Origin: Chamaea fasciata
Lineage: Eukaryota > Chordata > Aves > Passeriformes > Sylviidae
Direction of reading: 5' to 3'
Length of the DNA stretch: 64,000 nucleotides
NCBI GenBank assembly: GCA_029207755.1
Contig: JARCOQ010000001.1
Span: 94,119,640-94,183,639, forward strand
Part shown: one piece after another, positions 49,091-61,300 of the stretch
Numbering within the stretch: the first letter of the stretch is position 1
How the letters are laid out: the number at the start of each line of letters is the position of its first letter
Made by a program: the position numbers and the translations under genes
The notes under the pieces: model-generated
The model's database searches: none
What the model saw: the letters and a program-made list of their open reading frames with translations, nothing else
Told to the model about the DNA's origin: nothing

Positions 49091-49836
49091 AATTTACCAA
49101 AATTTCAACTCTTCAGAAACTAATCAAAATCATATTAAATTTCTTGTATAAGAGACCAAAACAAAAAGAGTATGCACAAAATATGTTAAGGGTTACAACC
49201 TTGGACAAGTTCTTTACACAAATCCAGGCCTCTGTTCCATTTCCACATTACTAAATTAACATGAAATGCCACAAACTTCAAACGATAATGTCAATTGTCT
49301 TTAGCCATTTCTTTTATCAAAAAATGAGTCTTTATGGATTTCATATGCTGACTAAGTCAAAGGCATGGTCAGCACAGAAATGTTTACAGATGGCAGAACT
49401 CTTGTTTTTAAAAAAAAAAAGATTAAAGGGAAGTTGAGAATATACAAACCCTGGTGGTTAATACACATTCATAAACAAATAAATAAACTAGCATGAGGTT
49501 TGCCTATGGCCAAACTATTTGTGCAACTGATAGAGGCTCTGCAATCAGACCACCTTTGTTTTGAAACCCTCAGTCTGAGCTCCCCTCACCACCATGACAA
49601 TACTCCTTAGATCAGGTTCTGTCAATACCAACTCCGTTTTTTAGGGATTTATAACTTGGCTGTAAAACTTCATCTGAGGGTTAGGCTTGGCAGACAAGGT
49701 CTAAGCCTGACAGCAGTGTTTTTATTACATTATTTTAAAATGAAGTGGCTCTTTTTAACCTTAAAGAAGATGCAAGATGCATGTAAGTTAACCAGTTTCA
49801 GGAGGTATTTCGCTGCTGCTATAACTCAAAATTCTT

Positions 49837-49860
49837 GGGGAGGGAGTGGGGGAGGGGGGG
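49837..49860 (+). other. G-quadruplex motif
   Basis: Runs G4, G3, G5 and G7 are separated by A, AGT and A. This fits the four-tract quadruplex pattern with very short loops, which usually favours stability. It is isolated in otherwise AT-rich DNA, with no recognised promoter or transposon next to it. Confidence 0.85.
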
Positions 49861-52049
49861 AGTGTATTTCCTTTTTATTCCCCGTGAAGACTGTGTGTGC
49901 ATCTGTATGAGTTTCATAAAAGACACTACAATGACAATTATGGACAGAGAACTATGTGAATACCCACAGACAGCCTTCATGTAGACTGAAATTACTTATA
50001 AAATTCAAAGCAATTAAATTTCACCTATTTGGTATAGGCAAATAAAATCAAATGGAATTTACACTGAAAGGATTTACAGTTGATCATCTAAGAAGCACCT
50101 GTAAAAGAGCTGTTTGAAGTGTTTTTCCAGACTGAAAAGCAGGGGACAGATGGAAGGATATATAATCTGAGATCTGCTCAGCAGAAAGGTGTTCACTACC
50201 TGAAAAACAGATAATAACATAAAATGCAAATGGGCAAGGTGTGAGGCTAGCCATCCAGGGTGATGCTCAAAGAGAAGGTCCTGGTAGCTGTAACTATAAG
50301 TGTTTAAGAATCAGGAGCATTATTGCATATTCAAACTGCCTCTGTCAAAGTAATCAAACTTTATATTACGTCCTGTGAAAGCATTCAATGGATTATTGGA
50401 ATAATCTACATCTTTAATTATTTTTAGTCATGGACTGAACCTTGAGATCCCTATTCAAGAAGAGTTTTCTGTGGTTTAATGTTGGAGGTTTTTTAGTTTT
50501 GTCACAGGTTTGGGTGTCTGGCCTGAGACACTGTCACCTAACTTCATTTTTACCAGAGAATGATAGAGTGGCTGGCCAATAGATCAGGTACTTCTGCAGT
50601 GTATTAAGTTGAATGCCTGCAAATTGAGATATATTCCTCAATCTCTTCTGAAAACATAGCTGTGAAGGGTCAGTCAGTAAAGAGTATTTTGTGGGCACTT
50701 GGGGTCAGCCTCAAGAACCTGGAGCCAACGTGTGAAAGAAGAACTTCTTTGTCAAAAAAGTAATGCAATACATTTAAATTAAGAAAGATTAAATTAAGGA
50801 AGAAAGGGAGTGCTTTACATCCTGTTTCCTGGCTCTATGCATACGACCAAGTACATCACTTATATAAGCCTTTTTTTGATCTAAGTTAATACTCAAAGTT
50901 TATATGAACACGATGGAAGCTGCTGTGGGGCTATGTTGAATCAGAGTTTCTGATTGGTCTGGGCTACAGCAGGGAGGAAAGGATTGTCAAGATATTCATT
51001 TCACCAAACCGGTACAGGTTAGGCAGAGCAGACATTCTCTGTTAAAACCTTTTCTTTTGTAAGAATAAAGCTTAGCAAGGCAAACCCAGCAATATTAGGA
51101 GGTAACACAAGAATGGTGAATGGCCACTGACTGTTGACTACCTCTTCCAGCACCTGAACTTTGAATACAGATTTTAACACAGACATTCCCAAAACAACAG
51201 CATGTGTCAAACGATCTGCAGTGTTTCAGCATTGTGTTAGCTCCTTCCAGCCCTCTTCTAAATATCTGAGAATGTCACAGGTTTCCCTTTTTTCATGGAG
51301 GAAAATGTAAGAAAGGAAAAGAAAGAGATATAATGATAGAGATCTTCCTGTGTTCTGATGTCCAGATGAGTGTTTTGAACACTTCCAGAGTGTGTGCCAA
51401 AGCATGAGTGAAACACAAACCACATGTACCTTTACCCATGTTTCCACAGTTCTGTGTTCATAGACAGCCACATCTTTTCCAATAGGGTAAGTACAGGCAC
51501 TACTTGGAGGTATCCTGCAAACTAAGCATGAAGGTTCAACCAAACCCAAAATTACCTATACACCCAACAATTTGGCTTAGCATCTGGTAAATATCTTCAA
51601 ATGTGGCAAATACATGACATCTCAGTAACTCAGTAACTCAACTTTAACTTAAAAATACCAGTACCTTCAATATATGTCTCACTAGTGGCTGATGCAGGAA
51701 TATCAATAAGGGGAGAGAAAAAGGAATAAAGCCAAAGTTCTAAGCAAAAAGAAAAGAAGTAGAAACATATTCTGAATGCAGAGAATTTTTGTCTGTTGGA
51801 CGATGACAGAAAGTCAAGAGAGAACTGAAAGTAAACAGAGTTTTCTTGGGCAGTACCTTGCGATGTGTGTACTACTAACCCAGCAGCATATATGAGGAAT
51901 AATGAGGAACTGTCTTCTGAGAGGAGGGTCACAGGGAAGGAAGGAGCAAATGAGATGATAACAGAAACATAGTAGAAAACCTGGTTAACATTTTCAGGAA
52001 CTCTGGAAAACAGAAAGGATAATCTTGTGGAATGGATGAGGCACTTCCT

Positions 52050-52194
52050 GGCATCCAGAGATTTTCAAGCCCAGGCTGGATGGGGGTCTGAGTAACCTAG
52101 TCTAGTGGAAGGTGTCCCCATGGCAAGTGAGTTGGTCCGATGATCTTTAAGGTCCATTTCAACCATAAACATTCTATAATTCTAAGATTCTATG
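52050..52194 (+). mobile_element. CR1 LINE 3' UTR fragment
   Basis: Typical CR1 3' UTR phrases occur in order: TTCAAGCCCAGGCTGGATGG, GAGTAACCTAGTCTAGTGGA, AGGTGTCCCCATGGCAAG, GATGATCTTTAAGGTCC and TTTCAACCATAAACATTC. It ends in three 8-bp units, ATTCTATA, ATTCTAAG and ATTCTATG (52171-52194), the diagnostic CR1 terminal repeats. It is 5'-truncated, with the left edge approximate, and has no coding sequence. Such short 3' fragments are the commonest form of CR1 in bird genomes. Confidence 0.92.
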
Positions 52195-55100
52195 AAATGT
52201 TTGCTCTGAGCCTGTCCAGCAATGGTACCATGTATTGACAGTGTTTAGTTTGCTACAATTGTGTAAAAAGGAATGTTTACCAAAAAAGGTCATTACAACT
52301 TGTGCATTGTTTGGAGACTAGTTATTTGCTCTGGATGCAGACTGCATCTTCAAGAAGGACAAGGATGCAGTGTGATCTTGAGTGTCACATGACAGTCCTC
52401 AGTGTCAGCTCTAAATGATGGCAGCCCTGCTAGAAAGACTATTGTTTAGTCCTTGAAACAGGTCATGTAAATCTCAGCTACAGTGACTGCATCATATGTA
52501 CCCACCCACTGCCTCCTCCACCATGTGCTCTGGGCTTTCTCTTGCTCCCAAGAAAGTTTAATCCAAAACTAACAATGATTTCAGACGGCATGAGATCAGG
52601 TTCTCTGATCTCTGCGAGGCAGCAGAACAGAATCCAAAATAACCACTTGTACTACAAGTTGACTGGCCAAGCCGGGCCATCCAAGAGGGTTTCATCCAAC
52701 CAGACTGCCCAGCTTCTCATGAATAACAGTGTGATTTTAAGTCTGCCATGTGCACTAAGGTACCACCTGGCTTACCTTCAGTACCTTTTATCTCTTCTTC
52801 TCCTCCTTTATGGCCAGGAGAAGCACACACCAAAAAAAGCAATACTGTAAAAAGCGGAAAACCTCAAAACCTCCAATGCAGAATTTGAGTCTTCATAACA
52901 AAGCAAATAAAGATGTTGCAAAACTGTCTGTGATGTGTACATAATTGAGCAACTGTACCCTAAGGAGTGAAACTAATGCTTAGTTGCCCGTATCCAAAGA
53001 GAAAGCATGGTCTGTAGGAAAACACAGTTGGAAACATCTATATCAACATTTCCTAGACTGGTATGGCAGGTGCTCCTTACATGTTTTCTCTTCTTCCTGT
53101 TGAAAAGCTGAAGACAGTGTAGTTTGGAGTGGTGGTAGATTCAAATGTGATGCAATGCAACAAATGGCTGGGAAGACCTCTTGTGCTGGTGCTACTTCTT
53201 CTTCCCTTTCTGCCACTCTGAGGGAATAACTCCACACTGTCTGAGAAGATCAGTGGTTTTGAAGATGCCACAGTTATAAAGAAAGAGATGTAATTTAGTC
53301 TACAGAACAGATCTTCTCAGTCTCACCTAGAAACAGACACAATTTCTGAGTGAGTTGCATTCCCTGAAATGGGACATTGCTAGCACCGTGATGCCCTGAT
53401 GCTCAAGTTCACTGCCAAGTTCCCTGCTCAAGTTCACTTACAACTAATTTTTCACTGGCCAGCACCTCTTCCTTTTCCTCAGTACCCACCAGGAATCTCA
53501 AAACTTCCTTCTGTTATCTTTTCTCTCCCTCCTGCAGTCAAGCACTAGGAGCTGTGGAACTAGACTAAATCCCAAACAGTGGCCTGCAGGTCCAAATAAT
53601 GCCAGGTTGATTCTGTCCTTTGGCAAAAGACAAAGCAGTCTCTGAAAATAGGAACTCCATCAGCATTTGTATAAATACTTTAATAAGATTTTAATTCCTG
53701 TTATGATATGAAATGTCATTAAACAAGCTATGATTCAGATCTGTGATTTTTAAAAAACATAATTGGGTAAAAATTTCCCCCCAAAAAATAACAAAAAAGC
53801 CTAATGAAGCTCCAAAGAGGAACAAATACCTTAGGCAGAATAGCTTAGGAAGCTGATATGAAAATGATGCCCAAGTCTGCACTTAATGCAGGGATGTTAT
53901 AGTGGGTCAATACTAATGTGTATGTGTTGGCCACGACCTTCTTAACACAAAACTAAAACTGGCACTACACTCTCTCCTCCACTATCCTGATTTAAAGGAG
54001 AATCAAACTAAGCACCCAGACAACACAGGAATTACAGAATGCTCCAAAATCCTGCCTCATGTACATCTTGAGGAGGCTAAGACCTCAGGATTTACTATTG
54101 CAAATACAGGAGGAGAGCTTAGGCACACTACCAATAATTCTGCTTGCTTCATTCATACCCAGAATGAGCTTCAGCACACTGGTGGTGCTAGTTAATTTTG
54201 ATGAACCAGAGCCCCTGTGAACCTCCAGTCTCTTGTGCAAAGACACGTGCAGATTCTATTTTCAAGCATAGATTTTAATATATAAAAAGAAATATAGCAC
54301 TGGGCTGTCAGAGCATTGCCTGCTAGGCTTCAACTAGACACTGTCATCTGCAGTTCGATCTGGTCAACAGCACAAAATCCTTTGAAGATAAGAAAAAAAT
54401 GGGTTGGATCTGTATTAGGAGACCATTTGTGGGACTATTGCTGTTTGTATTGTGCTAAGGTGAAAGGACTAACGCAGGAATAACCATTACATGAACACTG
54501 ATTTACTTGCAGAGGGTTAAGGCCAATAAGTTTGATTCTCCATTTCAGGACAACTTAAGAGCAACACCAAAGTCAATGAACCTCCATCAGGAAAACAGAA
54601 GTTTGACTAAGAAGAGAATTACATTTAATGAGAAACCCCACAGTCTTATTTAAATGTTATTATCTCCACTGTTCCTATTTATCAATAGTATCAGTGATAG
54701 ATAAAAGCATGGAGCTTGCATAGTTGCAAGATCTATTCTCTGTTGAACACATAATAAAGGTTTTCAGCAATAAGAAAAAAAAAATACTGAAAAGTAATTC
54801 TCACTCCATCAGTAGAGAAAAAAAGCAAGATGTCTTCGAAAAAACTGCACAGAAGCTACACTGTATAGGTTAATATGTTAAGACACTTCGATTCGCTGCC
54901 CACCTGTGTTCACTGGAGCTTGTTAACTGCTTTTTTTTATCATGTGTAACTGTCAGTGTGGCATCCATCTATCCTTCATTTCATATGGGATTTCATGAGA
55001 ACTAGTCAAAATATGTTTCTGCAAGTCAAAATTTTGTTTCCCTGGCAATGCACAAAACCAAAATGATCCAGGTTCTACAGAGCAAAGAAAGGGGAATGTT

Positions 55101-57159
55101 GCATTTTCTTCCTCCACGGGAGTCTATTTCTACTCTGCAACCCTGTTCACTACTTATGTTTATTATCTTCTCTTTTTGTGTTTATAACTCCTACTGACAT
55201 TAATGGGAGGCCTGCTTATGTAAGGAGAGACAACAATCAAACCTTAAAGGTGTTTTTAGTTTGACAGCTAAATCCCAGGGTGCAGGAAATTCTACATTTT
55301 ATGTCAACGTGTTCCAACATCCCATTTTAAAAAAACTGTATTTCTCTATCTTCTTTCCCGGTTGTACAAACAAATCTCTTATATATATCTGATATTAGGT
55401 TATATACTGCAGAAATATATAAAACCGGTGCAGAGCACAGTAGAAGTTTACTAAAAAAAGTTTGTTTCATAATCCAAACCCTCTCCCTGAAACTGATGAC
55501 CATAGTGAAGAAAACTAAAAAAATATTTTAGTGAGGATATTTATAGGAATAAAGGTTACAGAGTTAGGTTCTCCATTGAAAAATAACGTTTTAGACCAAA
55601 ATAATCCAAAACAGCCATGCTGCTGTCATCCCCCCAGCAGCACAGTTGACCTGTAAACTTTATAGTGCTGGGAGACTTTCAGCAGGACCTCCCCTTACCT
55701 AGAGTGCTCAGGAAGTGTGGTTTTAATTGAGATTGTTACATGAACCAAATTTGGGAACTTTCAGGTCTTCTTTTAACTAATCTGGCACTAATATTTTTGG
55801 TTCCTCTAACTAAAAGAGAGATAGGTGTGCTGTATGCTTCCTTTTGGGAGCTTTGGGGATAGCAGGATGTTCTCACTTGGTTTTGTTAAATGAAAATTAT
55901 GGTACTCTACACCCAGGTACTCTTTTGGATATTTTTGGTGTTAATGCCTACATTTGTTATTACAAAAATAACTTTAATGGCAGAAAGCAAAGATTTATTT
56001 TTTCTTTCAAATTCCAATTTGTTAAAGGTAATCCTGGAAAATCTCAAACAGCCCATTTTCCTGAGGCACCATGAACTCACTCTTAGGAATCAAATTCTCC
56101 TATGCTAGACCCCAAAACGAGAAAATCAAACAACATTTATATTTGATTTGTCTTGTGTAGTTACAGATCTCCCTTTTCAGTCCTTGTTATTTTATATGTA
56201 TATGTAGAAGATGAGGGCTACCTTTTGAAATGCCTGAGACATCCAATGGAGACAAACCCAGTTTATGTGCCATTCTTCTTGCTCTTAGTCTTCAGTAAGT
56301 CTGCAATGAAACCAGGATACAATCAAATTTCTGAGGCTAGTTACTAAACTAAAACACAGGATTCTCACTAAATACCATGTTCTGACAACTGTGAACTATA
56401 CCTCTCCACTGTTTAAAAGAACTGTAGGTCCATATCATCACCCCCACATTAGTACAGGTGATTATAATGTCCTCTCTATGGATAACCTGCAAGAATCAGA
56501 GTAAGAGAACAATGTGACAGTAGGATCAATGCTGCTGCTCCATTGCAAGGCTTCTTGCATGACATCCACATGAAAGTCAGCTAGTAACAGATCATTTGTA
56601 TTCAAAGATCCCATAATGGATTAATAAGTAGTGTAATGGAAGCAGAGAGAGTGATTTCTGCCCACCAAACTAAATGTGTTAGAGGTCCAGATTGAGACCA
56701 GTTTGAACAGGCAAAATAAGAGTATTTTAATTTGGCTCAGGTAGGTATTTTGGTAGCAGTTGCCCATGCCTTGTAAACTTTGATTTGCATTGTGGTTTCT
56801 TTTCTGAGGACAATAAACTGAAATATGGGGTCTGGGAGTATACTTAATGTACACCAGCAGCAGGTGGACATTTAGCCTGTGCACAGTACTCTGAAGAAAA
56901 AACAAAATTTATATATGATGGACATCAGGTCCTCAGCACCAACTGTTTTGCTGTACACTTTTTGTTCCTATTTGAGTCCACTACTTCCCATTCAAAGTCC
57001 ACCCTAATAGTCATATTTTTTTATGATGCAAAATTATGTGCATCCTTAAACTTCCTAAATAGGATTCCCAGTGAGACAACCCTGGAAATCTTTCACAGAT
57101 TTGCCTTTCCTTGTCCCATTCAGTGTTTTATGTAATAAGGAGAGTCTGTTGAAAAATTA
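52195..57159. other. Anonymous AT-rich non-coding sequence
   Basis: No gene or named repeat is recognised. A plus-strand frame at 52542-52850 (102 codons) has no visible domain. A short direct repeat TGCTCAAGTTCAC occurs twice between 53400 and 53440. Confidence 0.6.
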
Positions 57160-57194
57160 AATATATGTGTATATGTGTGTATATATATGTGTAC
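57160..57194. repeat. (TA)n/(TG)n compound microsatellite
   Basis: ATATATGTGTATATGTGTGT followed by ATATATATGTGTAC. It is short and interrupted. Confidence 0.88.
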
Positions 57195-58254
57195 GTTTCG
57201 AGGATACATTTTTTCCAGCCCGTTTCTGATATTCCTCTTACACATTCACTTTCCAAAAGCATGAATCCTACAGTATCCTTTTCCTGAATCTGGCATCATT
57301 TATCTAAGTCTCTCTGTATCATTAACAGATTTCAACTCTGTCAAGAAGAAAAATATTACCCTCCCTTGACAAACTGGAAATTGAAACACCATTGAGTTTA
57401 TATGATTCACTTGATATTATATAGGAGTTGTCTGAAGCAGACATTGCATCTCAGTTTCCCCAATGTCCATCTGATGTCCTGTCTCCTAAATCAGCTTTCA
57501 GATTCATGGTTTCTTTACCATTTGCAGGAGCTTTATATTCTCAATAATTCTAATCTTTTGCTTCTAAAACCTGGAATCAATTAGAGTGGACCTTTGGTCT
57601 ACCGGAAATAATGGGAATCAACATCAGCGCAAATATACATGCTGAAGAGCCACCATCCTGGATTGGGACCAGGAAAAGCAAGAGTGTGTTTGTTTTGCTG
57701 GGGAAGAGTTTGGGTTGGCAAAGGATGCAGTAAATTTGGAAGTCATGAGAACTGGAATACAACCAACGGGCACCCTTGGACTCTGGACTTCTCCTAAAAG
57801 GAGCTATGCTTTACAGTGGCAGTGAGGGCAGCCAGTGTTTCACTGTGTAAAACACTGACAGTATGCCTCAGAGGGTGCCTGGTGCTGCTGCGCCTTCAGT
57901 TCTGTAAGGCCAGAAACAACCAGGTGAGCTTTTGCCTTTTGTGGCAGAGAACATACCCCTACATAAAAGCAAACAGGGACCACCACGTTCATTCACTGCT
58001 GTTCCTCTTGCTGGTTTCCAGACTGCATGCCGGGTTTTTCCTTGTATAAAGCCCTGCTAGCGTGACAGTGAACATATGCTGTTAGTGTGCAATAATTGTC
58101 CTTTAGCTCCTTGTTGGCTGGATTTATTACCTAAAGCAATCATGCTGCAACAGAGGAAAAAGTAAATAAAATGTTTATGATCATGGCAAATCTTGTGTCT
58201 CCTTTAAATATTGAAAGGGTTGAATGATCTCAGTGGCCAAAAATTACCTCAATA
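57195..58254. other. Anonymous non-coding sequence
   Basis: No feature is recognised. Positions 57354-57395 (ATTACCCTCCCTTGACAAAC, GAAATTGAAACACC) faintly recall the 5' part of a MIR element, too weakly to call. Confidence 0.5.
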
Positions 58255-58273
58255 TGTATGTGTGTGTGTGTGT

Positions 58274-58305
<32 letters not shown>

Positions 58306-58312
58306 CTGTGTT
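58255..58312. repeat. (TG)n microsatellite
   Basis: About 55 bp of TG dinucleotide, interrupted by two CTG steps and followed by TTTACTTTGG. Confidence 0.95.
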
Positions 58313-61300
58313 TACTTTGGCTTGGTCAACTTGATATGATTTTCACCATAAGCTTTCTCTGCAGCCAAAAATCACATCATATGAGCCAAAGCAGATAACA
58401 GACACATATACTTCTGAGGTCACCATTGCCTGAATTATTGAACAGGTTTCTGCACCTCTTCTGGGCATGCACTGAGATGGGAGATTGCCAATTGCATCTC
58501 TTTTTCCAGCACATTCCATACACAGAAGCAAATATATGTATTGCAGCACTGTAAATGTAGTGAAATAATGAGTGCTACTTCCCAAGATTTCATCCCGCTT
58601 CCTCACCAATAAAGGATAAAAATGCACCATTTTTCATCTTTGACAAAATAACTGCCACATCCACAAGGCAATCCAGACTTTGACTCATCAGACATCACAG
58701 AGAAAACAAAGAGATTTGGGGACTTTGTTTAATATCTGTCTATACGGATGTCTCAAGACTGTTTTGAAAACACTTGAGACAGTTAACTATTAGCATAATT
58801 TTTAAAAACATTAAAACAGTGTCTCCTTCATCCAAGGGATGTGGGAAACAGAAAATGAATGGACTGTAGGATTACTATGCTCTGTTTCTAAGGAGCAAGC
58901 ATAGCCTGGTACAGCACAATACTTAATTATGCTCCTACCTAAGGAACTGAATTTTTTTTCTTCTTTAGTTTGCTGACTAAACCCAAAGTTGTGTGGGGAG
59001 GATCTTGTATCAACACAAAACAACTTTTAGTCTTTTAACAGTTTTTATTGGTTGACCTCTATTTTTTTTTCTATTTAGAAAGTTTGTGCAGTATGAAAAA
59101 AATCACTTTTATTTTTTTTCAGTCAGCTTTAATGAAATTTTTGCAATTCTTTTCAGTGAAACATTAATCTGAAAATGGAAAATCAAACCATTGCACTTCA
59201 AAAATATTGTACTAAAACAGATTAGCTTTTTCTGACCCTTCTCTGGCTAAAAACCTTGTTCTGAGTTTGGGGTAAGTTTAGTCCATGACCATTTGCTGTA
59301 GCTCAAAGTAAATAAAACATTGCTCAAAAAAATGTTCTCCTAGTCCCAGTTTTGAGAGTAAATAGCCCTACTGACACCAATGGCATTAATCACACTTTAA
59401 AAGAGGGTGCACTCCAGTCCATTCTACTAACCATGTGTGAACCATATTTGTTTTACTCATCTGACAGTAGGAGATGAAAAAACTCTCAGGGCTTAGGTGC
59501 TGTGCATTAATTAAATGTATACTGATCCAAAGCCTGGGTTACATTTAAAGACTACTTCTCAGCTCCTTTTTGGAGGAATAGACCTTCCAATGTGTGTCTT
59601 TAGCCTAAGAATGTCTGCTGACATTCCAGTGTATTTTTTGGTCATTGGGTTGCTTAACAAAAGGACGCTGCCCAACCGTCTGGGGAACAGGCTGGTACAA
59701 GCACACTTTAACCTCTGCGGTTGCTTTCTGAAACCTGCAACTGACCCTTCTCCCATAAAAAAACTATAAAATACTTAGGCAACAAGATTAAAATAAAAGA
59801 CTAATGAATATACAGAATGTCACACCTGCCACACTTGTGAATTATTGGTCTCTTAAACTTCTATAACCCAGCACCGTCAGTGACACCCTTTATTTACCCT
59901 TAAGGCACTTGGCAGCTGCTTAAATGGCTGTCTATGGCAGTTTGGTGGAAACAATAATAATACATTATAAATCAATGAAAATGAAGTTTCTGCAGTGATA
60001 ATCTGATACAGATTTGCTAACATTTATATGAAATTCAATTCTGTTTGATTGCATCAGCATATGTTTCATTTCTTCCAACATTATTGATTTTGAAGCCTCT
60101 TTACCCATGTCTAAATTATTTCTGTTACAATTTTGCATTACTGTTCGGAAATAGCTTAAATCAAATGGAACCCTTTATTCAATCTTTAGCTTTGTAAAAA
60201 GCTGGTTACTCAAGTAATGTGACCATACTTTTATTTTTCAATAGACAAAGCTATTAGAATTCCCAAAACTTCTATATCATTTACCTGCTAAGACTCCTCT
60301 GTAATTAAGTGTGTTGTTATTTCTGGTAAAACCACTGAAACACCAGGGAAAAAAAATAAAATATGGGTATAATATTGAAGTGCTTAGGGTATTCAAACCA
60401 ATGAATAAATCCAAGGTTTTTGTGTTGAAATGGATGTTGTTAATGCAGTTAGAGCTGTGATTACTTAATATGCACGGGCATGTAGCTGTGTCTGTGTACG
60501 TATTCAGGTGTTGTGTGTACAGTGGTGATAATAACCGCATCACAGCATCCTCTCAAATAAAAGAGGTATTGTTGCTGTTCCATTATTTTACTATAAAAAT
60601 TGAGGCACAAAATCTTCTGGAATTAGGTACTTTAAATGGCTTAAAGTGTGAATAAATAAATGATCTGGTTTTGAGGTCTACGGGATGCTGCATTCCATCT
60701 TCAGCTTGGCTTGTATTTTATCTTTGAGCATGCAGAGCAAACCACATGCGTATTGTCTGTACATGGACTTGTGCGTGTATGTGTACGGCATCACCTTCAC
60801 CCAAATTTCATGATGTTTTTTTGCATGACTGACACTTTTGGCATAAGTGTCCCTCAGACACCAGTTGGGATGAGAAATCTTCATATTTTCTGCTGGTTTT
60901 CAAATATTGACAATTAAGTAGAAACTTCTTTGGAAAACATAAATCTTGTCATTAAAAAAAAATTCTACTTCAGCTATGTCAGAATGAATGGGGGTGTATT
61001 TTCTAATTATTTGGTTTACTTTTTTTGTCCTCTTAAATATGTCAAAATAAAATTTTAAATAATAAATCTTAAAATCCAATTAACCTGAAAATAACAATAA
61101 TAATAAAAACAATTATAAAATTCATTTACTTCACTTCAAAGTACTGATACTTCATTCCTGAAACTCTAATAAAATAACAGAATTTTACAATCCTTCATGA
61201 GAAAGAATTTCTGCCTACCATGCAGGTCAAAAAGTGCTCCAGCCTGTGACTCATTGACAAAGCAGTAGTAGTTGTTGTATACAACTTTTTGGCATTCTGA

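Larger units (their letters stand above)
48877..52049. other. Anonymous AT-rich non-coding sequence
   Basis: No gene is recognised. It contains a perfect 20-bp palindrome (49071-49090), a direct repeat CAAATACAGCAGT at 49022-49034 and 49052-49064, and a G-quadruplex motif (49837-49860). Confidence 0.55.
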
